This document shows positions 45,109-53,856 of a stretch of DNA of 64,000 nucleotides, piece by piece. How positions within the stretch are numbered: the stretch's first letter is position 1; each line of letters begins with the position of its first letter. The notes below the pieces were generated by a model that was not told the origin of the DNA, made no database searches, and saw nothing but the letters and a program-made list of their open reading frames with translations. This stretch comes from Rhizobium sp. CIAT894 (GTDB lineage Bacteria; Pseudomonadota; Alphaproteobacteria; Rhizobiales; Rhizobiaceae), in NCBI RefSeq assembly GCF_000172795.2, contig NZ_CP020951.1, positions 186,001 through 250,000 of the forward strand, read 5' to 3'. The translations under genes and the position numbers were made by a program.

Positions 45109-46455
45109 TCAGCCTTTTGTCGGCTTCGGTGTGATTTGCATTTTTGCGTCTTTGGCCTTGGTCGCGTCCGGCAGTTCGCCGGTCCATTCCCAGGCCTGTG
45201 TTCCGGGCGGGTTATCGTACCAGCCCGGATCGGCGTAATCGTCCGCCGAGATGCCCTCGCGGACTTTCACCACCGAGAACATGCCGCCCATCTCGATGGG
45301 GCCATGCGGGCCCCAGCCCGTCATCATGGGGACAGTGTTTTCAGGGATGGGCATTTCCATCTCGCCCATATCGGCCATGCCCTTGGTGCCCATGGGCATG
45401 TATTCCGGCTGCAGCTTCCTGATCTTCTCGGCAACCTTCGACTTGTCGGCACCGATGAAGGTCGGGATGTCGTGCCCCATCGCGTTCATCGTATGATGCG
45501 ACTTGTGGCAGTGGATGGCCCAGTCGCCGAGATACTTGGCGTCGAACTCGTAGGCCCGCATCGCGCCGACCGGGATGTCGATGCTGACCTCGGGCCAGCG
45601 CGCCTCCGGCCGCACCCAGCCGCCATCCGTGCATGTCACCTCGAAGTCGTAGCCATGCATGTGGACGGGGTGGTTGGTCATCGTCAGGTTGCCGACGCGC
45701 ACCCGCACCCTGTCGTTTTTCGAGACGACCAGCGGGCTGATGCCCGGAAACACGCGGCTGTTCCAGCACCACATGTTGAAATCGGTCATCTCCATGATGC
45801 GCGGCACATAGGAACCGGGATCGATGTCATAGGCGTTGAGCAGGAAGACGAAGTCGCGGTCGACGCGCATGAACGTCGGATCGCGGGGATGGACGACGAA
45901 GAAGCCCATCATGCCCATCGCCATCTGCACCATCTCGTCGGAATGCGGGTGGTACATGAAGGTGCCTGATTTCACGAGGTCGAACTCGTAGATGTAGGTC
46001 TTGCCGACGGGGATGTGCGGCTGCGTCAATCCACCGACACCGTCCATGCCGGATGGCAGGATCATGCCATGCCAGTGGATGGTCGTGTGTTCCGGCAGCT
46101 TGTTGGTAACGAAGATGCGGACTCGGTCGCCCTCAACGGCCTCGATCGTCGGTCCGGGCGACTGGCCGTTGTAACCCCACAGGTAGGCGGTCATGCCGTC
46201 GGCCATCTCACGCTCCACCGGTTCGGCGACGAGGTGGAACTCCTTGACGCCGTTATTCATCCGGTGGGGCAGGGTCCAGCCATTGAGGGTGACAACCGGC
46301 TGGTAGTCGGGGCCCGAGGTCGGGTGAAGCGGCGGCTGCATGTCGGCCGACGCCATTGTCGGAGCGTCGGGAAGGCCCATGGCCGAGGTCTTTGTCCAGG
46401 CGCCAGCCGCCAGCAGGGCCGCGCTTGCTCCGAACAGTTGTCTTCTGTTGAACAT
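45109..46455 (-). CDS. Multicopper oxidase (CopA/CueO-type)
   Basis: A 448-residue periplasmic multicopper oxidase started at the ATG at 46455, with AAGGA upstream; a TTG 18 bp earlier is less likely. A Tat-like signal (NRRQLFGASAALLAAG) precedes three cupredoxin domains. Copper ligands are seen in TTIHWHG, MYHPHSD, HPVHMHGYDF and WAIHCHKSHHTMNAMGHD, covering types 1, 2 and 3. Met-rich stretches near the end (GMADMGEMEMP) suit Cu(I) oxidation. It detoxifies copper by oxidising Cu(I) to Cu(II). Confidence 0.9.
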   Translation of the reverse strand: MFNRRQLFGASAALLAAGAWTKTSAMGLPDAPTMASADMQPPLHPTSGPDYQPVVTLNGWTLPHRMNNGVKEFHLVAEPVEREMADGMTAYLWGYNGQSPGPTIEAVEGDRVRIFVTNKLPEHTTIHWHGMILPSGMDGVGGLTQPHIPVGKTYIYEFDLVKSGTFMYHPHSDEMVQMAMGMMGFFVVHPRDPTFMRVDRDFVFLLNAYDIDPGSYVPRIMEMTDFNMWCWNSRVFPGISPLVVSKNDRVRVRVGNLTMTNHPVHMHGYDFEVTCTDGGWVRPEARWPEVSIDIPVGAMRAYEFDAKYLGDWAIHCHKSHHTMNAMGHDIPTFIGADKSKVAEKIRKLQPEYMPMGTKGMADMGEMEMPIPENTVPMMTGWGPHGPIEMGGMFSVVKVREGISADDYADPGWYDNPPGTQAWEWTGELPDATKAKDAKMQITPKPTKG

Positions 46456-46469
46456 GGTGAGGTCCTTTC

Positions 46470-47936
46470 TCAATGGCCGCCGCCACCGCTGCTTTCGGAA
46501 GCAGCGGCGACTTCGGTTTCTGCCGACGCGTTCGACGCCTCGCCGCCATAGATCGCGGGCGCGAGAGTGGCTTCGGCCAGCCAGAAGTCGCGTTTCGCAT
46601 TGACGGAGAGCAGGATGGAGTTGATCTTGTCGCGCGTGTCGGTCAGCAGCTCGAAGGTGTTGGTAATCATGCCGTTGTAGGACAGCAGGGACTCCTCCTC
46701 GACCTTGCTGCGCAGCGGAACGACATTGTTGCGGTAGTGCCGCGCGATGTCGTAGTTCGAGCGGTACGCCTCGTAAGCGGAGCGCGCTTCCGAGCGGACG
46801 TTGACGGCCTTCTCCGCGAGCTGGTTCGCCGCCCGCATGTATGCCAGCTCAGCCTTGCGCATCCGGGCCTTTCCGCTGTCGAAGATCGGGATGGCAAACG
46901 CAAGCTCGACCTGGCCGGTCGTCCTCGTCTTCTTCTCGTCATCCTCGATTTCCTGCTCCGTTTCGAAGCCGGTCAGGATCTCGAGGTCGGTGACATAGCG
47001 TGTCGCCTCGGTCAGGCCGTAGGACTTGGCGGTGGTTTCGAGTTCGAGCTTCGCGATCTGGAGGTCTATCCGGTTTCGGATTGCTCCGGCCTCGATGGCG
47101 TCTCGTCCACCGATGGCCCTGGGCAGCGGCGCAAGGCTGTTCGGGACCTGATAATCCAGGTCGCTGCCCCACAAGCCCATGAGCCGCGTCAGCTCCTCCT
47201 TGGCGAGGCGTGCCGCCAGTCGGGCCTTTGCCGTCTCTCCGGCAAGTTCGGCGACGAATACATGTTCGCGGGCCTGGGCGCCCTTGGTCATCGCGCCTGT
47301 CTCGCCGAGCTTCTCCGCCAGTTCGGAAGCGGCGTCCGCCGCTGCCTGGGCACGCTGGAGCTGGCCGACGGTCTCCCAGGCTGCCACTGTCCCGATCCAG
47401 GCACGTCGCGTGTCGGCGGCGACCTGGAGCGTCCTGACGGCTGCGGTCAGTTGCGCCTGGCGGAAACGGGTGTCGGCGATCGCTATGTCCCGGTTCCTGG
47501 TGGCGAGCGCCAGAATGTTCGTCGTGATCATCGCCTCGATGGTCTTGAATGCCCCAAGTTCCGGCGTCCCTAATCCCGTCGTACCGATGGCAACGGTCGG
47601 GTTGATGAACATCGTCGACTGCCAGGCATCGGCCGCGCTGTCGCCGAGATCGGCGTAGGCGGCCTGCAGGCCCTTGTTGTTGAGCAGGGCGATCTGGACG
47701 GCAGTCTCGGCATCGATGGTCTTCTTTTGCGCAAGCAGGCTTTTAACCTGCGCCGCCGCCGAGCGGGCCTGGTTCTGGTTCTGTATCCAGACCGTCTGCT
47801 TTGTGGTGACGATCGCCGTCTTGTCGGCAACGGAGGCAAAGCCGGCTTGCTTGCTTGCATATTCGGCGCCCGTGACGCAGCCGCTCAGTATCAGCGGGAA
47901 CGCCAGCACCGTGACGAATTTTCCGAGGCCGATCAT
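46470..47936 (-). CDS. TolC-family outer-membrane efflux lipoprotein
   Basis: A 488-residue outer-membrane factor, started at 47936 with GGGAG upstream. The lipobox LILSGC shows a lipidated N-terminus. Two TolC-type helical repeats with long coiled-coil helices follow (ARLAKEELTRLMGLWG in the first half, KAELAYMRAANQLAEKAV in the second). It forms the exit duct for an efflux pump; no RND or fusion protein is encoded beside it. The start overlaps the small lipoprotein gene by 4 bp, and the multicopper oxidase gene follows 14 bp on. Confidence 0.87.
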   Translation of the reverse strand: MIGLGKFVTVLAFPLILSGCVTGAEYASKQAGFASVADKTAIVTTKQTVWIQNQNQARSAAAQVKSLLAQKKTIDAETAVQIALLNNKGLQAAYADLGDSAADAWQSTMFINPTVAIGTTGLGTPELGAFKTIEAMITTNILALATRNRDIAIADTRFRQAQLTAAVRTLQVAADTRRAWIGTVAAWETVGQLQRAQAAADAASELAEKLGETGAMTKGAQAREHVFVAELAGETAKARLAARLAKEELTRLMGLWGSDLDYQVPNSLAPLPRAIGGRDAIEAGAIRNRIDLQIAKLELETTAKSYGLTEATRYVTDLEILTGFETEQEIEDDEKKTRTTGQVELAFAIPIFDSGKARMRKAELAYMRAANQLAEKAVNVRSEARSAYEAYRSNYDIARHYRNNVVPLRSKVEEESLLSYNGMITNTFELLTDTRDKINSILLSVNAKRDFWLAEATLAPAIYGGEASNASAETEVAAASESSGGGGH

Positions 47937-48160
47937 GAGGCGTCTCCCTTCTGAGGAGACTGCAGATCGTTCTGTCTGCGCCATGGTTTGGGGTCGACCG
48001 GCTGCCGGGTGACATAACCCGAAACCGGTGACCGATAGGCGACCGGTTTCGGGGCCGGCTCTTCGATCGCGGCGGAAGACGCCACCACGTCGGGAGGAAG
48101 CGTGGATGCGCAGCCGCCGACAACAAGCGGCAGCCCCACCACGAAAAGCGAGGGTTTCAT
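47933..48160 (-). CDS. Small lipoprotein
   Basis: A 75-residue predicted lipoprotein with lipobox VVGGC at about residue 17 and a Pro-rich, otherwise featureless mature part. It overlaps the TolC-type gene by ATGA, so it is translated with it. It may help anchor or assemble the outer-membrane factor, or bind metal weakly. No family recognised. Confidence 0.65.
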   Translation of the reverse strand: MKPSLFVVGLPLVVGGCASTLPPDVVASSAAIEEPAPKPVAYRSPVSGYVTRQPVDPKPWRRQNDLQSPQKGDAS

Positions 48161-48253
48161 TATAAAATTTCCGAAAAAGAGATAGCCTACGGCGCGCTTG
48201 CCCGGATGCAGGCAGGCGACCGACTGGACCCGGTCAAGCCGGTATATCCCTCA

Positions 48254-48652
48254 TCAGATATTCGGGGGGCGATCCAGGGGCGGCAATTCCCCCGGCACGT
48301 GCTGATCGTCGATAAACTGCCGGATCGAGGCGACGACCGGACCACCCAAGCTCTGGCTCGCGCACAGAAGCACGAAGCCGCCGCAAAAATCTTTGCAGCA
48401 TTCCTGTTTGGCGATCTTGGAAGGACCATCATTGTCGGCCGCATCGCCATGTGCGTGCTTGTGACTTGAGACGCCGGCCATATCGTGGCTGCCGTGGGCC
48501 GCAGCACTCGATACGGTCTTTTCGACTTGCAGGGTCGGACCGTGCATGGCGGCGTCGACATTGGAAATGCTGTACCCAGCCAGCGATACGATGATCGCCA
48601 GCCGCACGAGGAGGAGCAGTCTGCTCAGTGCGATTCGGTACATATTGCCCAT
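48254..48652 (-). CDS. His/Cys-containing exported protein of the copper operon
   Basis: A 132-residue protein, tentatively started at 48652 (MGNMYRIALSRL); a longer reading to 48721 lacks support. A membrane helix or signal (LLLLVRLAIIVSLAGYSIS) is followed by a His-rich part (HGSHDMAG, SHKHAHGD) and a cysteine group, ECCKDFCGGF and LLCA. This composition fits copper binding in the periplasm. It is the first of the minus-strand copper run. No family recognised with confidence. Confidence 0.62.
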   Translation of the reverse strand: MGNMYRIALSRLLLLVRLAIIVSLAGYSISNVDAAMHGPTLQVEKTVSSAAAHGSHDMAGVSSHKHAHGDAADNDGPSKIAKQECCKDFCGGFVLLCASQSLGGPVVASIRQFIDDQHVPGELPPLDRPPNI

Positions 48653-48730
48653 AGTGCGTCGATTACATCGAACGCCGTCCATTATCAATTGCGCGGGAGG
48701 AGTAGCAGAGATTCGCGCCATTTCTGTGAC

Positions 48731-48751
48731 GCCGGCGCATCATGCGCCGGC
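48731..48751. terminator. 21-bp palindromic hairpin after the cytochrome b561 gene
   Basis: GCCGGCGCAT, one C, then ATGCGCCGGC: 10-bp arms with a single central base, folding as a 9-bp stem. It lies 27 bp beyond the b561 stop and before the next gene in the same direction, so it may separate their transcripts. Confidence 0.55.
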
Positions 48752-48777
48752 AGGCGGACACATTGGTGGATGTGAGT

Positions 48778-49284
48778 CTACAGCTTTTCGGAGGATGGAT
48801 TGCGGCGGGGAAAAATCATCCGGTCAAGCGTCTCGTCCTTGAGGACAAGCGTGTGCCATGCCGCAGCGCCGAAGTGGAGGGCGACGATCAGCAGGATGAT
48901 TTTCGCCAAGGCGACATGGTAGGCCGCGGTTCCGAACCAGAGATAGCTGGTGACGAAACCCAAGCCGGCCTGCACCAGGATTGCCGCGTACAGGGCGTGG
49001 TGAAGGGCAGTCGCGGCCTTCTGCCCCCACGAAGCCGGCGATTGCGGCGCCGGCGACCTCATGATGCGCAGAAGCAACCGGACGCCCATCAGGACTCCGA
49101 TCAGCATGCCGGCATAATTGTGGACGTTGTGCTGGAAGAGATCGAAGGACGAGGGTGTTACGCCCATATGGGTGGCATGGTGAGTGCGTTCGATGCTGCC
49201 CCCGGTGAGGTACTGGACCGGGAGAAGCAGAGCGATCAGCCAATGAAGGCCTATCTGCGTCGTCGAATAGCTGCCTTTCATCAT
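48778..49284 (-). CDS. Cytochrome b561
   Basis: A 168-residue four-helix di-haem b561 of the bacterial CybB type. Haem ligands are H14 (IGLHWL), H53 or H56 in FQHNVHNYAG, and the histidines in VALHFGAAAWHTL. It moves electrons from quinol across the inner membrane, often to a periplasmic c-type cytochrome. It is divergent from a frameshifted cytochrome c' gene, a natural partner. Start is MMKGSYS at 49284. Confidence 0.87.
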   Translation of the reverse strand: MMKGSYSTTQIGLHWLIALLLPVQYLTGGSIERTHHATHMGVTPSSFDLFQHNVHNYAGMLIGVLMGVRLLLRIMRSPAPQSPASWGQKAATALHHALYAAILVQAGLGFVTSYLWFGTAAYHVALAKIILLIVALHFGAAAWHTLVLKDETLDRMIFPRRNPSSEKL

Positions 49285-49484
49285 CCCCTCCGGACCTGCT
49301 CCACAACTATCCTGCCGCAGTTAATGCTTCGTGCGCTGCCAGCGCGGTAGGATCGACGCCTGCCGCGTGGCAGAGCAGTTACGCCCTCTTTTCGCTCGAC
49401 TTCGCTGCGACAGGATCGGAGGGTCGTGCAGTCCGCCTCTCCAGAATGGGCGACCGGCGGGTCAATCACATGCGAGGTTTCCCG

Positions 49485-50025
49485 ATGATTTCAGGAGTGA
49501 CCACCATTCTCGGGGCCGTCATCGCTATCTCCGTACTGGTTGCCCCGGCAAATGCGGATATCATCGGTGACCGTCAGGCCGACATGAAAGCCATGGCCGC
49601 GGCGGCGAAGACCGTGGCTGAGATGTTCCGGAACCCCGACACCTATTCGTCGAAGGAATTCGCAGCCGCCGCCGGCACCATCGCCGAGAGGTCGGGCGAG
49701 GTGCTTGCAGGGCATTTCGCGGATGGCATCGGGGGATGCGCGGTCGGAAGCGAAGCCTGACATCGCCGAGGAGCGTGACCGCTTCGATCGTCTTGCCGAG
49801 GATCTTCGGGCCTATGCGCGTGCACTCGACGCGGCGGCAAAAGCCAATCCCGGGGAGATGACCGAACGCATGCGGATGCGGCCGGGCGAGCCGATGGGCG
49901 GCGGACCGCTCGGAACCCATGTCGCCAACGCGTCGAGGCTGTCGTCACTTCCCGCCGAACACATTTTCCACTTGATGCTGCAGACCTGCACGACCTGCCA
50001 TGCGCGGTTCAGGATGGAGCGCTGA
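49485..50025 (+). pseudogene. Cytochrome c' with a frameshift in a G run
   Basis: The N-terminal half (signal peptide ISVLVAPANA, then helices ADMKAMAAAAKTVAEM) is read from 49485. The C-terminal half, including the haem site CTTCH (near 49988-50002), is in the next frame. Removing one G from the GGGGG run at 49731-49735 joins the frames as ATC GGG GAT GCG and gives a complete four-helix cytochrome c'/c556. Either the gene is broken, it undergoes slippage, or the sequence has an extra base. Start codon chosen for GAGGT 6 bp upstream. Cytochromes of this type bind gases or accept electrons in the periplasm. Confidence 0.8.
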
Positions 50026-50096
50026 CGCGAGGCGTCTGCTCGCAGACGGCGGCACAGCACCCATTGGTTAGCGGTCCGGCCGATTGAGCGTCCGGC

Positions 50097-50660
50097 TCAT
50101 CTCCTGCGAAACAAATCCGTGAGGCGATCAAACCGCTTGGTCCAGGCCATCGGATCGCTGTTTTCAGGCGTGGACGGCCGAGTGAGCCGGTCAAGCCGAG
50201 GCAGAAGAAACGCGGCCCAGTCGTCGAGATCGCTTTTGCTGAAGTAGGGCAGCCAGACGTCGGAGGGACCATCCCACTGTCTTGGATTTGCGCGAGCGAG
50301 ATCGCCGAGCTTTACCAAGACGGTTCCGCCGTTTTCCCCCACCACCTCGATTTCCGGATCGGGATCGGGCCGGGGAAGGCGGGCGATGATCTGCTCTTCT
50401 AAAGCCTTGCCAATTGCTCGATCCGCCTCGGTCAGGCGCGAAAGTATTCTTGTGTCACCGGCGGGGCCGGAATCTTCCGTCATGTTGAGCGTAAATTTGC
50501 CGCCCACCAGGCTGTTCGAATATTGGGAAACCTGTAGCCAAAAAGCCCTTTTGCCACGGATAAAGCTGCACTTGCCCGGTTGCGGCTCCCAGCCGTGCTC
50601 CGGGGCCAGCAGCAACCGCATATGCCGGTGAAACTCTCTACTTTTCAGATAGTCGCACAT
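50097..50660 (-). CDS. Conserved-looking protein of unknown function (DUF4304-like)
   Basis: A 187-residue soluble protein from the ATG at 50660; longer readings begin at 50696 or at a TTG at 50741. The middle part (GKRAFWLQVSQYSNSLVGGK, then FTLNMTEDSG) resembles the DUF4304 pattern, in which a hydrophobic strand alternates with Gln/Ser. No catalytic motif is visible. It could belong to a defence or immunity group, where DUF4304-like proteins occur, but this is weak. It sits alone between copper genes and the PDZ gene. Confidence 0.55.
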   Translation of the reverse strand: MCDYLKSREFHRHMRLLLAPEHGWEPQPGKCSFIRGKRAFWLQVSQYSNSLVGGKFTLNMTEDSGPAGDTRILSRLTEADRAIGKALEEQIIARLPRPDPDPEIEVVGENGGTVLVKLGDLARANPRQWDGPSDVWLPYFSKSDLDDWAAFLLPRLDRLTRPSTPENSDPMAWTKRFDRLTDLFRRR

Positions 50661-50912
50661 GCTTTTGTTCCAGCGGTATGCCTCGCGCCGGACCATCTCA
50701 TGGTCCGCTCGAAGGAACAACGGATGCTTGTGTCGTTGCAAGCGTCTGTCAGCATAGGCTGAAAATTTTTAGGACCGAAAGGGGTGGCGCCGGAGCCGTC
50801 GATCCACCGACAGCCGGACGATTTTGCGGTCGATCGTCGCATCGGTCACAACGTGGTGGCCGATGCGATGCGGCAGATGGGTCACAAGCCGCAGATCTCC
50901 GGTAGGCTATCG

Positions 50913-51605
50913 CTATTCGGAATCGCCGTCCGAGTCGTCACCGCCGTCGTCGTCACCGGCATCGTCGTCGCCGTCATCCTCGGAACTGTCGTCGCTCGTC
51001 TCCTCGTCGCTGGAAGATTCTTCCTGCGTCATTGCTTCCTCGACGGTCGTCTCTTCGCTTTCATAGGAGGTCTCGATTGTCTGCGTTTCCTCGGACACAT
51101 ATTCGGAATAGGAGAAAGACGCCTCCGATGTGTCGCTCTCCCAGGTCGAAACTTCGGTGACCGAGATGGCCTCGTTGTACTCCTCGAGCGTAATGACGGC
51201 GGCGACGGTCACCGGCGCACCATCCCGAAGGACGGCCATGGCGATATCGGATTTGCCTGCCTTCAGGTCGCGGCTGACGGCGATGTCGACGTCGACAGGT
51301 TTATGAACCTTGTGCCCGTGAACCTCCGACAGCACATCGCCCGGCTTGATCCCCTGCTTGTCGGCGACGCCGCCCTTCTTGACCGAGAGCACCAATACGC
51401 CGTGCTCGCCCTTGGCAAGCTTGAACTTCTTTATGACTGCCTTGTTGACGGGCAGCAGCAGCGCATCGAGCGCCTTGGAAATCTGAGGCGAAGGAAGCCC
51501 GTGCGTCGGCGGTGCCGCGGCATAGGCGGCGGAATATCCGGTCAATGGTGATGTAATATTGGCAATGATAAGCAATGCGCGTAGTGCGTTATATGAGGTC
51601 TTCAC
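50913..51605 (-). CDS. Exported PDZ-domain protein with a long acidic tail
   Basis: A 230-residue protein, preferably from the GTG at 51605 (VKTSYNALRALL); an ATG at 51638 adds 11 residues. A signal peptide ends near AYAA. A PDZ domain follows (GEHGVLVLSVKKGGVADKQG, then IKPGDVLSEVHG). The last 70 residues are Glu/Asp/Ser only in long runs (DDGDDDAGDDDGGDDSDGD). PDZ domains of this secreted kind bind protein C-termini, for example in proteases. The tail could bind cations such as Ca2+ or copper. No protease domain is attached. Confidence 0.72.
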   Translation of the reverse strand: MKTSYNALRALLIIANITSPLTGYSAAYAAAPPTHGLPSPQISKALDALLLPVNKAVIKKFKLAKGEHGVLVLSVKKGGVADKQGIKPGDVLSEVHGHKVHKPVDVDIAVSRDLKAGKSDIAMAVLRDGAPVTVAAVITLEEYNEAISVTEVSTWESDTSEASFSYSEYVSEETQTIETSYESEETTVEEAMTQEESSSDEETSDDSSEDDGDDDAGDDDGGDDSDGDSE

Positions 51606-51933
51606 TTTTTTTCCATCCGGTACTTGCTGGCAATGCATAGAGTGCGAGCAATAGCAGTCTATTTTTAATATATCGCTAATTTGTCGAGCGGGCGTAACAT
51701 GATCCTCCCGCGCATGCGCGTTCGATAAACTGCATCGGGCGATCTATGATCATGAAACCATCCGAAGACGCGATTCAATTATAGATTAGCAGTCCCCGAC
51801 TCCGGCCAGCGCGACGCTGACTGGGCATCGTCTCACGTCGCAAAACACCGCTTGACGCCTTCCCATATTTGGGAAATGCTAAGATGTCAGACCAATTTCA
51901 ACGTCTGACTGCCTGATAAGAAAATGGGGAACC
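51606..51933. promoter_or_regulatory. Intergenic region with two palindromes upstream of the GntR gene
   Basis: A 328-bp gap, AT-rich near 51655-51690. It contains TTCCCA-tatt-TGGGAA (51860-51875) and GTCAGAC-N10-GTCTGAC (51886-51909), the second ending 24 bp before the GntR start. A TTGACG box lies at 51852. The second palindrome is the most likely GntR operator. Confidence 0.6.
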
Positions 51934-52656
51934 ATGAAGGCAAATCGTAGCGACAGGCCGGTGATCCGGCCGCTTCCAGTCATGGACCGCGCGCGTCAGG
52001 TGACCGATGCGCTGGCGGATTATGTCGAGGAGGCACGGTTGCAGGCGGGCGATCGGCTGCCGGCCGAGCGGGAGCTGATGGCGGCTCTTGCCGTCGGCCG
52101 TTCGACCATTCGCGAAGCGATCCGGCATTTTCAGGCGCTCGGCGTCATCGAGACGCGCAAGGGCAGCGGCACCTACCTTTTGAAGCCTGTGTCCCGGGCG
52201 ACGATCCATATGCCGCTGTCCTTCGACGCGGTGCATCTGCGCGATGCACTGCTGCAGACGCTGGAGGTCCGCCGCGGCATCGAATGCGAGGCGGGCATGG
52301 TCGCGGCCCGGCGGCGCACGGCAAGAGACCTCGTCGTCATCGAGGAGAAACTCAACGAGATGGAGCGGGTGCATCTGGAGCAGGGCACATCAGGGCCGGA
52401 AGACCTTGCCTTCCATCTCGCCGTCTACGACGCCACCCACAATCCGCTGTTTCGCCAGCTTCTCGAGCAGATGCGCGAGACCTTCGAGCGCTTCTGGGAG
52501 CATCCGTTCGACCGGCAGGATTTTGCCCGCCGGTCCTTTCCCTTTCACCGCACGCTTTTCAACGCGATCGCTGCTCGGGATGCCGAGGCGGCGCGGGCGG
52601 AAACATTGAAAATTCTCGATATCGTCGAGGAAGACATCAAGGAAATGTCCAAATGA
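51934..52656 (+). CDS. GntR-family regulator (FadR/FCD subfamily)
   Basis: A 240-residue regulator. The N-terminal winged helix contains RLPAERELMAALAVGRSTIREAIR, the GntR signature. The FCD effector domain has the metal/carboxylate ligands in EVRRGIECEAG, AFHLAVYDATHN and FHRTLFNAI (Asp/His/His pattern). It binds a small organic acid. Its stop overlaps the PLP-lyase start (ATGA), so it is the first gene of the operon and likely controls it. Confidence 0.88.
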   Translation: MKANRSDRPVIRPLPVMDRARQVTDALADYVEEARLQAGDRLPAERELMAALAVGRSTIREAIRHFQALGVIETRKGSGTYLLKPVSRATIHMPLSFDAVHLRDALLQTLEVRRGIECEAGMVAARRRTARDLVVIEEKLNEMERVHLEQGTSGPEDLAFHLAVYDATHNPLFRQLLEQMRETFERFWEHPFDRQDFARRSFPFHRTLFNAIAARDAEAARAETLKILDIVEEDIKEMSK

Positions 52657-53825
52657 GCAACGGCGCCGACCCGTTCGATCTTGCCTCCATCATCACTGCC
52701 CACGACGACGGCAACTTCGCCGACGCCGTCGTACCGCCGATCTTCCAGACCTCGCTTTTCACCTTTTCCGATTACGACGAAATGATCACCGTCTATCGCG
52801 GCGAGAAGGTGCGGCCGACCTATACGCGCGGGCTGAACCCGACGGTACGCGCCTTCGAGGAGATGCTGGCCAAGCTCGAAGGCGCTGACGATGCGCTGGG
52901 TTTTGCCAGTGGCATGGCGGCGATTTCGTCGGCAGTGCTGAGTTTCGTCGAGCCGGGCGACCGCATCGTTGCCGTCAAACATGTCTATCCCGATGCCTTC
53001 CGGCTGTTCGGCACCATCCTGAAACGGATGAAGATCGAGGTGACCTATGTCGACGGGCGCGACGAGGAAGCGGTCGCGCGCGCGCTGCCGGGCGCCAAAC
53101 TCCTCTACCTGGAAAGCCCGACGAGTTGGGTGATGGAAGCGCATGACGTCGGCGCGCTCGCAGCCCTCGCCAGGCAGCACGGCGCAGTCTCGATGATCGA
53201 CAACAGCTGGGCGAGCCCGTTCTTCCAGCGACCGCTGACACTCGGCGTCGATCTCGTCATCCATTCGGCCTCGAAATATCTCGGCGGCCACAGCGATGTC
53301 GTCGCAGGCGTCGTTGCCGGCTCGAAGGAGATGATCGCCCGCATCAAGGCCGAAGCCTATCCCTATCTCGGCGGCAAGCTTTCGCCCTTTGATGCCTGGC
53401 TGCTGATCCGCGGCCTGCGCACCTTGCCGCTGCGCATGAAGGCGCATGAGGCCTCGGCGCTCGAGATCGCCCGACGCCTGCAGCGGCTCGAGGTGGTGGA
53501 GACGGTCTGCCATCCGGGTCTCGCCAACCGCCTGCCCGCCGGGCTCAACGGCACGTCGGGCCTCTTCTCGTTCATTTTCCGCGAAGGCGTCGATATCCGC
53601 GCCTTCGCCGATCACCTCAAGCTCTTCAAACTGGGTGTGAGCTGGGGTGGGCACGAAAGCCTGATCGTACCGGGCGAGGTGGTGCTGCAGCAGAAGGCAC
53701 AGCCGAATTCCGCGCAAACCTTTGGCATCCATGCGCGATCCGTACGTCTCCATGTCGGTCTCGAAGGAACCGAGGCGCTGTGGAGAGACATCGAGGAGGC
53801 GCTCGCCGCCGCCTCGCAATCTTGA
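52653..53825 (+). CDS. Cystathionine beta-lyase-like Cys/Met metabolism PLP enzyme
   Basis: A 390-residue fold-type I enzyme of the Cys/Met metabolism family. K208 in HSASKYLGG holds PLP, D183 in SMIDNSWASP is the pyridine-ring aspartate, and YTRGLNPT (about 57-64) and SGMAAISS are family signatures. It cleaves cystathionine or other C-S bonded amino acids. Because it is joined to a regulator and a sugar-type ABC transporter rather than to methionine genes, it may act on an imported sulfur or opine-like compound. Confidence 0.85.
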   Translation: MSNGADPFDLASIITAHDDGNFADAVVPPIFQTSLFTFSDYDEMITVYRGEKVRPTYTRGLNPTVRAFEEMLAKLEGADDALGFASGMAAISSAVLSFVEPGDRIVAVKHVYPDAFRLFGTILKRMKIEVTYVDGRDEEAVARALPGAKLLYLESPTSWVMEAHDVGALAALARQHGAVSMIDNSWASPFFQRPLTLGVDLVIHSASKYLGGHSDVVAGVVAGSKEMIARIKAEAYPYLGGKLSPFDAWLLIRGLRTLPLRMKAHEASALEIARRLQRLEVVETVCHPGLANRLPAGLNGTSGLFSFIFREGVDIRAFADHLKLFKLGVSWGGHESLIVPGEVVLQQKAQPNSAQTFGIHARSVRLHVGLEGTEALWRDIEEALAAASQS

Positions 53826-53856
53826 AACCGAGAGAACCTAAAAGGGGGAACTGAGC

